The position numbers and the translations under genes are program-made. Positions 26,436 through 34,705 of a DNA stretch of 64,000 nt are shown in pieces. The stretch is taken from NCBI GenBank assembly GCA_043807765.1, contig JAZDFQ010000089.1, positions 1 through 64,000 of the forward strand, written 5' to 3'. A model generated the notes under the pieces. The model made no database searches. It saw nothing but the letters and a program-made list of their open reading frames with translations, and was not told the origin of the DNA. Source of the stretch: Stygiobacter sp043807765 (GTDB lineage: Bacteria; Bacteroidota; Ignavibacteria; Ignavibacteriales; Melioribacteraceae). Numbering within the stretch: position 1 is the stretch's first letter; each line of letters begins with the position of its first letter.

Positions 26436-27692
26436 TTACTTCTCCAAATCTTTAATTCGGTTTTGGGTGTATTTATAATCCGGCTGCATTGAAGGCACAT
26501 CTTTAATCAGAGGCAAAGCTTTTTTGTACAGCTTCAATGCGGTAGAATATTTTTTCTGTTCATCGTAAGCACGCGCAATATTAAAAGATGCATAAACATT
26601 GTTGGGATCAAGAGCCAGCACCTTTTCGCAAGCGGCAAGCGCATCTTCAAACTTGCTCTGCTTTAGATAGATGTAGCCAATCTGATTCATAATGAAGGCC
26701 ATCTGTGTAACGCCAAAATTTTGCAAAGCTAAATCAAATGCTCTCTTTGCTGCATCCAAAGAATCTAATCTTAAATATGCCATCCCCAGATTCTGAAAAA
26801 CTGTTGGATTATCTTTATCAAGTTTAGCTGCCCGGCTGTAAGCTGCAACCGCCGAGTCCATCTTGCCTTCAATGTAATAGCAGTAACCAAGATGCGAATG
26901 ATAATTGACTACAGTGGAATCCAGCTTAACCGCTTTTTCATAGCTCGGAATTGCTGTTTGGTAATGTTTTAATTTTTCCAGACACAATCCTATTTTGTAA
27001 TGTGCTTCCGCCTCTGTTGGTTTATAGTAAGAAGATGATTCATACTCGGCCAAAGCACTTCTGTACCGCTGTCTTGTGAAATAATAATTTCCCAAAAGAT
27101 CACGCGCCGGAGTAAAGCGCGGATTGTTAATCAAGCAATGTGTAAGATGATTAGGAATAGATTCCGTATCCGGTTGAGCAGTATTCATATTATAAACTGA
27201 TAGAGCCAAGTAATAATGGCTTAGAAAATCGGTATAATTCTGCGCCAGCAGTTTTTCAAAAACGTCACGCGCAAAAATGTATTTTTTTGTGTTCAGATAA
27301 ATTGAGCCTAGATCGGAAAGTGCTGCAAGATTGGTAGAATCGGTTTTAATAATTACATCAAGATTTTCAATTGCGTCGTTGGTGCTGCCCGAAACATTTA
27401 ACGCGCGCGCGTAATTGAGTCTGAATCCATTATGTGTAGGATTGAGCTCTACGGCCTTTTTGTAAGCGGCCACTGCCGGAAGTAATTCTTTGTTTGAATT
27501 GTAGCTCTGCGCTAAATAAAACCAATCTTCTGCAGATCGCTTGCTGGTATCAATTTTTGAAATGAAAACAACCGCCTCTTTGTAACTGCCTTCGTTAAAA
27601 AGTTTTTTGTATGAATCGGAAGGATTAGTCTGTCCAAACGAAAGAGTAGTTAGACTTGCGACAAACAGCAAGATGGAAGCGATTTTTTTCAT
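26436..27692 (-). CDS. Exported tetratricopeptide-repeat protein
   Basis: The 418-aa protein has a signal peptide (MKKIASILLFVASLTTLSFG) and about ten TPR units across the rest, with typical W-LG-Y-A-F-A-P spacing, for example AVAAYKKAVELNPTHNG, AIPSYEKAVKLDSTV and DALAACEKVLALDPNN. It overlaps the upstream ECF sigma gene by 4 bp (ATGA), so the two are translationally coupled. It should be a periplasmic scaffold or sensor in the same regulatory operon. Confidence 0.9.
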   Translation of the reverse strand: MKKIASILLFVASLTTLSFGQTNPSDSYKKLFNEGSYKEAVVFISKIDTSKRSAEDWFYLAQSYNSNKELLPAVAAYKKAVELNPTHNGFRLNYARALNVSGSTNDAIENLDVIIKTDSTNLAALSDLGSIYLNTKKYIFARDVFEKLLAQNYTDFLSHYYLALSVYNMNTAQPDTESIPNHLTHCLINNPRFTPARDLLGNYYFTRQRYRSALAEYESSSYYKPTEAEAHYKIGLCLEKLKHYQTAIPSYEKAVKLDSTVVNYHSHLGYCYYIEGKMDSAVAAYSRAAKLDKDNPTVFQNLGMAYLRLDSLDAAKRAFDLALQNFGVTQMAFIMNQIGYIYLKQSKFEDALAACEKVLALDPNNVYASFNIARAYDEQKKYSTALKLYKKALPLIKDVPSMQPDYKYTQNRIKDLEK

Positions 27693-28240
27693 ATCAGCAC
27701 TTTTGAAATTTGTTTGATTAGTTTTTGTCTAGTTTTATGAAGCCGGCTCTTCACAAGCTCTTCATCAATATTCATCATTCCGGCAATTTCTTTATAACTG
27801 AATCCGCCATATTCTTTAAGCAGATAAACCTCTCTCTGTTCAATAGGCAGTTTGTTCAGTTCCGTCATTACAATTTCTTTCAGCTCTATTTCTTCATACT
27901 GTTCGGCAAGTTTATAGGATGAATCAATTTCCAGTTCATCCGAATCTTCCACATAATACTGATCGACATGAATCTTCTTATTTCTAAAAAGTGTAAATAT
28001 TTGATTGCGCACTGTTGTGTATAGCCACACTTCGATGCGGTTTGTGTTTCTAATTTTATCCAGATTCTCAAAGAGCTTTATAAATGTATTTTGAATTATA
28101 TCTTCGCACGCGGGCTGATCCCACAGCATTTTGAATGCGTAATTGTAGAGTTTTTTCTTGTTTTGGTTATACACAAGTGTAAACTCAATTATCTTTTGCG
28201 AAGAATTATTCACTTTCTTCCTATAAAAAAGAGCTCTCAT
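27689..28240 (-). CDS. ECF-type RNA polymerase sigma factor
   Basis: A 183-aa sigma factor. Region 2 is at about residues 22-90 (LWDQPACEDIIQNTFIKLFENL and IEVWLYTTVRNQIFTLFRNK, in part). Region 4 is at about 125-180 (LPIEQREVYLLKEYGGFSY and the helix-turn-helix DEELVKSRLHKTRQKL). It heads the operon with a TPR protein, a single-pass membrane protein and the triple TonB_C protein. Its own promoter region is short (upstream neighbour 57 bp away). Confidence 0.94.
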   Translation of the reverse strand: MRALFYRKKVNNSSQKIIEFTLVYNQNKKKLYNYAFKMLWDQPACEDIIQNTFIKLFENLDKIRNTNRIEVWLYTTVRNQIFTLFRNKKIHVDQYYVEDSDELEIDSSYKLAEQYEEIELKEIVMTELNKLPIEQREVYLLKEYGGFSYKEIAGMMNIDEELVKSRLHKTRQKLIKQISKVLI

Positions 28241-28296
28241 ACTTATAGATGATTAAAAGGCAAAAATGTTGCCTTACGGAATGCAAAATTTCGGAT

Positions 28297-28908
28297 TTAT
28301 TTTACAGAAGCAAGTACAGAATTTTGGGCTTTAAAGATTTCTGCCGGATTCGGCGATTTTAAGGCAAATGCGGTTACTTCGTAGAATTGTGAATTGTTTT
28401 TGAATAAGACTGTTCTAATCTGCTGCCCTTTATCATCTGCGTACTGATAAGCTAAAAATGTTCTGGCCGCATTGCCAAAACTTTCTTCATTTGTGAAACC
28501 GCTGAAAGCTTTGCCAAACCGCGCTTTGACCAAGGTCTTGTTTAGCTCTGCAACCTTTCCAAGCTCATCTTCCGAGAAACTTTTTATTGTTTCACCATCC
28601 AAGCTTATTTTTTCAAACTTAATTGTTGCAGAATAATCTTCTTTAACAAGCCAGATGTCGGACGTCTTGTTAGCGTTGTCTTCCGCTACAAGCCAGCCTT
28701 TGGGAATTTGAATTTGCAGTTGGGATGAATTCGATTCCGCGATTGTAGCTGTTAGCGGATAATCAAAATCGTAAATAGAAGAAAGTGAAGTGGAACAACC
28801 GGAGACAAAAAGTGAAACAGCAAAAAGAAAAAAGAAATAGAACGCAGATAAACGCTGATTAAAACTTATCAGATTCGCTAATAACCGAATAATCCGCGTT
28901 CTATTCAT
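28297..28908 (-). CDS. Lipoprotein with repeat-derived N-terminus
   Basis: I do not recognise a family for this 203-aa protein. The lipobox LFVSGC puts the lipidated Cys at about residue 38. Residues 2-24 (RTRIIRLLANLISFNQRLSAF) are encoded by a dispersed inverted-repeat element at 28836-28905, giving an unusually long basic n-region before the hydrophobic core. No in-frame ATG exists after it and the usual ribosome site is weak. The start lies 2 bp after the peroxiredoxin stop codon, so coupled translation may serve. The mature domain (VAELNKTLVKARFGKAF etc.) has no known motif. Confidence 0.65.
   Translation of the reverse strand: MNRTRIIRLLANLISFNQRLSAFYFFFLFAVSLFVSGCSTSLSSIYDFDYPLTATIAESNSSQLQIQIPKGWLVAEDNANKTSDIWLVKEDYSATIKFEKISLDGETIKSFSEDELGKVAELNKTLVKARFGKAFSGFTNEESFGNAARTFLAYQYADDKGQQIRTVLFKNNSQFYEVTAFALKSPNPAEIFKAQNSVLASVK
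28836..28905. repeat. Dispersed inverted repeat, family C (copy 1), inside a coding region
   Basis: Ends are perfect 10-bp inverted repeats, AATAGAACGC (28836-28845) and GCGTTCTATT (28896-28905), with a 50-bp interior containing AGATAAACGCTGATT. The element occupies codons 2-24 of the lipoprotein gene, ending next to its ATG. A second copy with identical ends is at 33475-33570. Confidence 0.85.
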
Positions 28909-28910
28909 TA

Positions 28911-29474
28911 TTATATTTTACCAACTAAATTTTCGCCAGGTACTAAAGTATCTGCACCGGGTTCCCAGCTAGCCGGACAAACTTGTTCCGGATGTTCGCG
29001 AACGTAAGCTGCAGCTTTTACTCTTCTCAATATTTCTTTAGAGCTTCTGCCAATGCTGTTATCGTGAATATCGATAGTCTTTAGAATACCGTCCGGATCA
29101 ATGATGAATGTTCCTCTTAGTGAGAGACCATCAGCGTCAATGTAAGTACCGAAAGTTTTGCAAATGTTGGCAGTTGGATCGGCACCCATTGGATATTTGA
29201 TTTTGCCGATTGCCTTTGATGAATCATGCCAAGCTAAATGTGTAAACTTGGTATCTGTACTGAAGCTTAAAAGTTCTGCACCGGCTTTCTTAAATTCTTC
29301 GTAATAGTTTGCAGCTTCCTCTAATTCCGTTGGGCAAACAAAAGTAAAATCTGCCGGGTAGAATAAAAGTACAAGCCATTTCCCTTTGAACTCATCAAAG
29401 CTCATTGTTTTGAATTGGTTATCGTGATAAGCATCGAACGCCATATTGGGCACTTGCTCGCCTATTTTAAGCAT
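28911..29474 (-). CDS. ahpC: Peroxiredoxin, AhpC/Prx1 type
   Basis: The 187-aa typical 2-Cys peroxiredoxin reduces hydrogen peroxide and organic peroxides. The peroxidatic Cys is C47 in DFTFVCPTE and the resolving Cys is C166 in EQVCPASWEPG. The TxxHLAWHDS and LRGTFIIDPDG blocks are as in the family. No AhpF is adjacent, so the reductant (thioredoxin or another) is encoded elsewhere. It lies 2 bp upstream of a lipoprotein gene. Confidence 0.95.
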   Translation of the reverse strand: MLKIGEQVPNMAFDAYHDNQFKTMSFDEFKGKWLVLLFYPADFTFVCPTELEEAANYYEEFKKAGAELLSFSTDTKFTHLAWHDSSKAIGKIKYPMGADPTANICKTFGTYIDADGLSLRGTFIIDPDGILKTIDIHDNSIGRSSKEILRRVKAAAYVREHPEQVCPASWEPGADTLVPGENLVGKI

Positions 29475-29587
29475 ATATATTCTCCTATGATTTTTAAGTG
29501 GATGTGAAATTTGATGAGCAAAAATAAGAAAAGATTCTTGTAATTGTAGAGACGGTTAAGACAACCGCCTCTTTTGATAAGACTAGA

Positions 29588-30619
29588 CTACAATCCTTCC
29601 CGCAAAAATTTTGGCTCTTCCAGTGTGAGCATTATCGAGATGCGGTGCGTATCCGGCAGTCTTTCGGTTTCAGATCCATTCATGCGCAAAAAAGAATAAT
29701 CAATTTGAAGTTTAGGCAGAAATAGTCCGGCGCCAAGAGTAAATTGTTTTACATCGTTATATCCGGCGCGAACTGCAAATAAGTTTTTAAACTTGTACTC
29801 AAACCCGGCGTGTGCATCAAAGCTGACCGGTCCAACATTAAACATAGAAGCGGTTTTTCTGTTCTCGAACCGTAAATCTAAATCTAGAGCCGGCAATAAT
29901 GTTCCTCCCAAAGCAGAGATAGCATAAGCGGCACCAACTTTAGCAGTTGGTGTAATCAATTCATTTCTTCCGGTACTCCAAGCTTGAATTGTAGTTGTTA
30001 CATCTTGAATTGTAGCACCAAGATGTAAATTTTCCATCGGCATATAATATGCGCCAACATCAAAACCAATTCCAAATGCGCTGGCTTCTGCAATATCACG
30101 TTTAATTATCTTAACGTTAGCGCCCCAGTAGAAATCCGACGATTGACGTTTTGCAAATGTTAGATAGAAAGCCCAATCTGTATTGTTGAATTCAGTTATC
30201 TTGGAATAATCCAATCGGTCTGTATGAATATCTAAAATGCCATCGCCGTTAGCATCGTAAAGTGCGTTGCGTGTATCCGGAATTCCATCCACACTTAAAC
30301 GAATAACACTCAAACCCAAGCTCATATCGTTTCCGTAAGGAATTGCAACCGCACCATAGTTATAGTTAACCAAGTTGCCGAAGTGCTCTTCGTGCATTAA
30401 CGAAATTTGGGGATAATTCATTCTTGCCAATCCGGCGGGATTCCAATATCCGGCAGTTACATCATTAGCAATTGCAACATGAGCGCCGCCCATCGCGGAT
30501 GCGCGTCCGCCGGCACCAATAGATAAAAACTCTCCGCCATATTTGCCGATGACCGTCTGGGAATAAACTGAAGTGATAGACAAGCATAGAAAGAACAATG
30601 CGAACAATGATTTCTTCAT
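29588..30619 (-). CDS. PorV/PorQ-family outer membrane barrel protein
   Basis: The start at ATG 30619 follows AAAGGAA; a longer frame reaches 30685 but lacks a good site. After a signal peptide (MKKSLFALFFLCLSITSVYSQ) comes the family block FLSIGAGGRASAMGGAHVAIANDVTAGYWNPAGLA, seen here in pieces, then a FadL-like barrel of about 300 residues. PorV-type proteins shuttle T9SS substrates or act with the secretion complex; others of this family have unknown roles. It is consistent with the T9SS-tagged M64 protease in the window. Confidence 0.85.
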   Translation of the reverse strand: MKKSLFALFFLCLSITSVYSQTVIGKYGGEFLSIGAGGRASAMGGAHVAIANDVTAGYWNPAGLARMNYPQISLMHEEHFGNLVNYNYGAVAIPYGNDMSLGLSVIRLSVDGIPDTRNALYDANGDGILDIHTDRLDYSKITEFNNTDWAFYLTFAKRQSSDFYWGANVKIIKRDIAEASAFGIGFDVGAYYMPMENLHLGATIQDVTTTIQAWSTGRNELITPTAKVGAAYAISALGGTLLPALDLDLRFENRKTASMFNVGPVSFDAHAGFEYKFKNLFAVRAGYNDVKQFTLGAGLFLPKLQIDYSFLRMNGSETERLPDTHRISIMLTLEEPKFLREGL

Positions 30620-30687
30620 TTCTGATTTTCCTTTACTGATTAAGACTGTAGAAAAGTCTATGTTCTTTCTCCTTGTTGGATGCAATA

Positions 30688-31143
30688 TTAGTTTTTTTCA
30701 TCATTCGGTGCAATTGTATTTAAAATACCTTCTTTTGATTCTTCGGAAGAGGCGACTTTCCGAGTCTCTTTCTTCGCTTGAGAGTCATGCAGAAAATATG
30801 TTAGCGGAATTGCAGCAATAAACATCACAGATACTATAAAATAAGCATAATGTAAAAGATTTGTCCCATCCTGATAATACGAATAACCAATAAGTGCCAT
30901 TACAACACTTTCAACACCAAATACAAAATATTTAATGTTTCCAAACCTATGTTCTATTGTTTTATGTTTGGTTGAAAAGACAACCACCAACAGTCCGGCT
31001 ATAATAAGAACAGAACCAATAAACAGATGATGTTCAACTTTATCAATGCCTTTCATTAATATTGATAGACCGACACAAAGGTGGCCTATCAATTCAAAGA
31101 ATTCATTACGTTTCTGTTTCTCAGTTGAGCCGGAAGCTTTCAC
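30688..31143 (-). CDS. Small four-helix membrane protein
   Basis: I do not recognise it. The best start may be GTG 31143, directly after the gpmA stop codon; an ATG at 31209 would overlap gpmA by 65 bp. The protein has about four hydrophobic segments (LCVGLSILMKGIDKV, FIGSVLIIAGLLVVVF, YFVFGVESVVMALIGY, LHYAYFIVSVMFIAAIPLTYF in part) and a charged C-terminal tail. It is probably co-transcribed with gpmA. Confidence 0.6.
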   Translation of the reverse strand: MKASGSTEKQKRNEFFELIGHLCVGLSILMKGIDKVEHHLFIGSVLIIAGLLVVVFSTKHKTIEHRFGNIKYFVFGVESVVMALIGYSYYQDGTNLLHYAYFIVSVMFIAAIPLTYFLHDSQAKKETRKVASSEESKEGILNTIAPNDEKN

Positions 31144-31144
31144 T

Positions 31145-31891
31145 TTATTTCTTTTCTGTCTGCTTTGCAACTGCGTTAATTGCAGCATTAATCGCTTCTT
31201 GATCGCCAAGATAATAATGCTTAATTGGTTTCAAATCAGCATCTAGTTCATACACGAGCGGAACGCCGGTCGGAATATTCAATTCCGTAATCTCTTCTTC
31301 AGAAATATTATCGAGATATTTTACCAAGGCACGCAAGCTGTTTCCGTGAGCGGCAATGATAACTCTCTTTCCGCTTTTTATTGTTGGAGCAATTGTATCA
31401 AACCAATAAGGAAGAAATCTATCAACTGTAAGTTTTAGACTTTCGGTTAATGGAATATCTTTTTTGTCCATATCTGCATAACGGGGGTCTTTGCCGGGAT
31501 AACGGTCATCAGTTTCTTCCAGTGCTGGCGGCGGAACGTCGTAGCTTCTTCTCCAAATCTTTACTTTATCGTTGCCATATTTTTCTGCTGTTTCAGCTTT
31601 GTTCAATCCCTGAAGTCCGCCGTAATGCCTTTCATTTAGTCTCCAAGATTTAACAACAGGAATCCACATTAAATCTAATCCTTCCAATGCATAGTTCAAT
31701 GTTTTGATAGCTCTCTTCAATACAGAAGTAAACGCTATATCAAACTGGTAACCTTCTTGTTTAAGAACGATTCCGGCTTGCTTAGCTTCTTCGGTTCCTT
31801 TTTCGGATAAATCTACATCGGTCCAGCCGGTAAACAGATTTAACTTATTCCATTCACTTTCGCCATGGCGCAATAAAACCACTTTGTACAT
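31145..31891 (-). CDS. gpmA: 2,3-bisphosphoglycerate-dependent phosphoglycerate mutase
   Basis: The 248-aa glycolytic enzyme interconverts 3- and 2-phosphoglycerate. The active-site phospho-His is in LLRHGESEWN near the N-terminus. WRLNERHYGGLQGLNKAE, SYDVPPP and the second catalytic His in VIIAAHGNSLRALVK are all present. A good GAGG ribosome site precedes ATG 31891. Confidence 0.98.
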   Translation of the reverse strand: MYKVVLLRHGESEWNKLNLFTGWTDVDLSEKGTEEAKQAGIVLKQEGYQFDIAFTSVLKRAIKTLNYALEGLDLMWIPVVKSWRLNERHYGGLQGLNKAETAEKYGNDKVKIWRRSYDVPPPALEETDDRYPGKDPRYADMDKKDIPLTESLKLTVDRFLPYWFDTIAPTIKSGKRVIIAAHGNSLRALVKYLDNISEEEITELNIPTGVPLVYELDADLKPIKHYYLGDQEAINAAINAVAKQTEKK

Positions 31892-32018
31892 GTTTTCCTC
31901 ATTTAATGTTAAAAATGCATTGGCAAATATAATTGTTTCAAGCGAAAATCATAAAGAACCGGCTGGAGAGTTTCATTTGATTAGCGCATGATTTATCTTT
32001 GTAAAAAGCTGGTGAAAA

Positions 32019-32477
32019 ATGGAACGATTATTATATCAATTCTTTAACGACGATGATTTTTTGAGAATTTCGAATCAGATTAAGAAGTCAGAGAAAACGA
32101 CTTCCGGTGAAATCAGAATTTCAATGAAAGAAAAACGCCAACTTACCGATAGGAATAAATCAGTCCGTCAACTTGCCGAGAAAGAGTTTTACAAACTCAA
32201 TATGAATTCTACACGCGACAAGACCGGAATCTTGCTTTTTCTTCTTCTAGAGGAACACCAATTCTACATTCTTGCAGATCAAGGAATAAACGAAAAAGTA
32301 ACACAAGAGATCTGGAATGCGGTGCGGGATGATATTCAGAAGAAATTTCAAACCGGAAATTTCTGTGACGGCATGATTGCCGGAATAGAAAAAGTTGGTA
32401 AAATTTTAACAGAACATTTCCCAATTAAAGAAGATGATACAAACGAGCTTTCTAATAAAATAGTGATGGAAAGGTAA
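32019..32477 (+). CDS. TPM-domain protein
   Basis: The 152-aa protein matches the TPM (TLP18.3/Psb32/MOLO-1) domain: an early TSGEIRIS strand, KTGILLFLLLEEHQFYILADQGINEKV, then W..V...I...F..G.F..G...GI. It has no signal peptide or membrane helix. Members are often found with lemA and a second membrane-bound TPM protein, which are not next to it here. The biochemical function is not established. Confidence 0.8.
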   Translation: MERLLYQFFNDDDFLRISNQIKKSEKTTSGEIRISMKEKRQLTDRNKSVRQLAEKEFYKLNMNSTRDKTGILLFLLLEEHQFYILADQGINEKVTQEIWNAVRDDIQKKFQTGNFCDGMIAGIEKVGKILTEHFPIKEDDTNELSNKIVMER

Positions 32478-32534
32478 AAATAAATTTTCCATCAACATTG
32501 GAATTTTTCTGCATTTCTGTTTGTTTAACCTAAC

Positions 32535-33476
32535 ATGAAACGAAAAGACTTTATCAAAAAATCGGCATTGGCTGCCGGCGCCACGCTATTTTCTCCATTA
32601 TTTGTAAATAGCGACAGCGAAGCTAAACCGCTTGTTAGGTTAAACTACAAACCGGAACCACTTGGCTGGAGTAATGAAAGCTTAACTCTGGCTTGGATTG
32701 GGCACTCAACAATTCTAATTAACATTTTCGGTAAGTGGATTATTACCGATCCGGTTTTATTTGAACGAATTGGTGTTTACTTTTTCGGCGGCAGTCTGGG
32801 TCCAGCTCGGTTAACTCCTCCGGCATTAAATTATAACGAATTTCCAAAGCCCGATATTATTCTTCTCTCTCACGCACATATGGATCACATGGATTATCCT
32901 TCTCTAAAGTTCTTCACGGAGAAATATCCAAATCAAATTGATGTAATTACCGCATACTTAACAAAAGATGTTATTGAAGATCTCGATTGGAAATCAATTA
33001 ACGTAATGGATTGGAATGATGAGTTAACTTTGCAAGGAATTAGATTCCGCGCAAACGAAGTAAAACACTTTGGCTGGCGTTTTCCATGGGAAAAAGACCG
33101 TTCGCGCGGATATATGAAAGATGGAAGAAGTTTTAACTCATACATGATCGATTACGGCGGTAAAAAAGTTTTGTTCGGCGGCGATACAGCAATGACGAAC
33201 AAATTTCAGAATCTAAAAAACGAAAACATTGATGTAGCCATTATGCCTATTGGCGCTTACAATCCTTGGGTAAGAAACCATTGCAATCCGGAAGAAGCTT
33301 TGAAAATGTCTTCCGAGATCGGTGTGAAATATTTTATACCAATTCACACCAAAACATTTAAACAAAGTAATGAGCCGTTTAACGAAGCAATCGACTGGCT
33401 ACGGCGCGATGCTTCAAAATTCAACTTACAAATCGGGCTCGAAGAGATCGGACAAACCTTCGAACTAAATTCTTAA
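32535..33476 (+). CDS. Metallo-beta-lactamase-fold hydrolase with Tat-like signal
   Basis: The 313-aa protein starts MKRKDFIKKSALAAGATLF, a Tat-like signal of the Bacteroidota kind. The metal site HAHMDHMDYPSL (HxHxDH) is followed by later ligands near EVKHFGWR, GGDTAMT and FIPIHTKTF. The overall plan resembles UlaG/NAPE-PLD-like lactonases or phosphodiesterases. The substrate cannot be assigned. A family C repeat begins at its stop codon. Confidence 0.85.
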   Translation: MKRKDFIKKSALAAGATLFSPLFVNSDSEAKPLVRLNYKPEPLGWSNESLTLAWIGHSTILINIFGKWIITDPVLFERIGVYFFGGSLGPARLTPPALNYNEFPKPDIILLSHAHMDHMDYPSLKFFTEKYPNQIDVITAYLTKDVIEDLDWKSINVMDWNDELTLQGIRFRANEVKHFGWRFPWEKDRSRGYMKDGRSFNSYMIDYGGKKVLFGGDTAMTNKFQNLKNENIDVAIMPIGAYNPWVRNHCNPEEALKMSSEIGVKYFIPIHTKTFKQSNEPFNEAIDWLRRDASKFNLQIGLEEIGQTFELNS

Positions 33477-33570
33477 TAGAACGCAGATCGAACGGATACT
33501 TCGTTACACTCAGCACATGTTTACACTGATCCGCGATTATCTATATCATCCGTGTAATCAGCGTTCTATT
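33475..33570. repeat. Dispersed inverted repeat, family C (copy 2), in a convergent gap
   Basis: The ends are the same perfect 10-bp arms as copy 1: AATAGAACGC (33475-33484) and GCGTTCTATT (33561-33570). It fills the gap between two converging genes. The left arm overlaps the hydrolase stop codon (TAA, 33474-33476) and the right arm contains the aminotransferase stop codon (TAG on the minus strand, 33566-33568). Confidence 0.88.
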
Positions 33571-34690
33571 TTTTACCTAAAACATCCTTAAAAGAATTAA
33601 CACAGTAATCCACAAGTTTTTCGTTCGAGTTGTAACCCATCAAACCGATTCGCCAAACCTTACCGGCAAGTTCACCAAGTCCCGCGCCAATTTCTAAATT
33701 GTGTTTTGTTAGTAATTCGATTCTAACTTTCGCTTCGTCAACTCCTTCGGGAACAGTAATAGCTAACAAATGAGGAATTCTTTCGCCAGCCGGAACAATT
33801 GGTTCGAGATTCAATTCATCTTTCAATCTCTTAATTAATTTCGCACTGTTCTCTTTGTGACGGCGCCATGCGTTTTCAATTCCTTCTTCTTTCAAAATGC
33901 GAAGCGCCTCATGTAAACCATAATATTGATTTGCGGGTGCTGTGTGATGATACGCGCGCTTGCCCGGACCTTGCCAGTAACTTTCCAGCAAGTTCAGATC
34001 GTTAAACCAACTTCTGATCGGAGTTTTTCTATTCTTGATATGGTCAACGGCTTTATCGCTAAAACTTACGGGAGACATTCCGGCCACACAAGCCAATCCT
34101 TTTTGCGAGCACGAATAAACCGCATCAAGATTCCATTCATCAACAAGAACATCCGTAGCACCGAGAGAAGTAACAACATCTGTAACAACTAGTGCGTTGT
34201 GTTTGTGTGCAATTTCAGAAAGAATTTTTACATTAGATAATGCACCGGTAGAAGTCTCGGCATGAACAAATGCTACAACTTTCGTATCCGGATTTTCGTT
34301 TAAAGCATCTTCAAGTTTTTGCGGATCGATTGCTCTACCCCAAGTTTCTTTTACAACAATTGCTTGCCCGCCAATCTTCTCGACTATCTGAACAATACGG
34401 TTGGCAAAGTAACCGCCTACACAGACAACCACTTTGTCGCCGGGTTCAACCATATTTACAAGACACGCTTCCATACCCAAAGAACCGGGACCGGAAAGAA
34501 CAAACGTGTGTTCACTTTCTGTTTTGAATGTGTAACGGAGAAGTGATTTTATTTCTTCCATCAGCTCAATAAACTGAGGATCGAGGTGACCAAGTGTTGG
34601 TTTGGAAAGTGCTTCTAAAACTTTTGGATGAGCATTTGCCGGGCCGGGACCCATCAGCATTCTATTTATTGGTTTGAACGAATTTGACAT
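33566..34690 (-). CDS. Class V aminotransferase, alanine-glyoxylate/serine-pyruvate type
   Basis: The 374-aa PLP enzyme has the AGXT-like opening MLMGPGPANAHP, the SGPGSLGMEACLVN loop, HAETSTGAL, the cofactor Lys K197 in YSCSQKGLA, and YHHTAPANQYYGLHEALR with GIENAWRRHKEN. These blocks are close to what I recall of animal AGXT, which turns glyoxylate and alanine into glycine and pyruvate. Related archaeal/bacterial enzymes prefer serine or phosphoserine. As last gene of the hydroxyproline operon (15 bp after the GH2 gene), disposal of glyoxylate is the best-fitting role. GAGGAG precedes its ATG. Confidence 0.88.
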   Translation of the reverse strand: MSNSFKPINRMLMGPGPANAHPKVLEALSKPTLGHLDPQFIELMEEIKSLLRYTFKTESEHTFVLSGPGSLGMEACLVNMVEPGDKVVVCVGGYFANRIVQIVEKIGGQAIVVKETWGRAIDPQKLEDALNENPDTKVVAFVHAETSTGALSNVKILSEIAHKHNALVVTDVVTSLGATDVLVDEWNLDAVYSCSQKGLACVAGMSPVSFSDKAVDHIKNRKTPIRSWFNDLNLLESYWQGPGKRAYHHTAPANQYYGLHEALRILKEEGIENAWRRHKENSAKLIKRLKDELNLEPIVPAGERIPHLLAITVPEGVDEAKVRIELLTKHNLEIGAGLGELAGKVWRIGLMGYNSNEKLVDYCVNSFKDVLGKK

Positions 34691-34705
34691 TTTTTCTCCT
34701 CTCGA

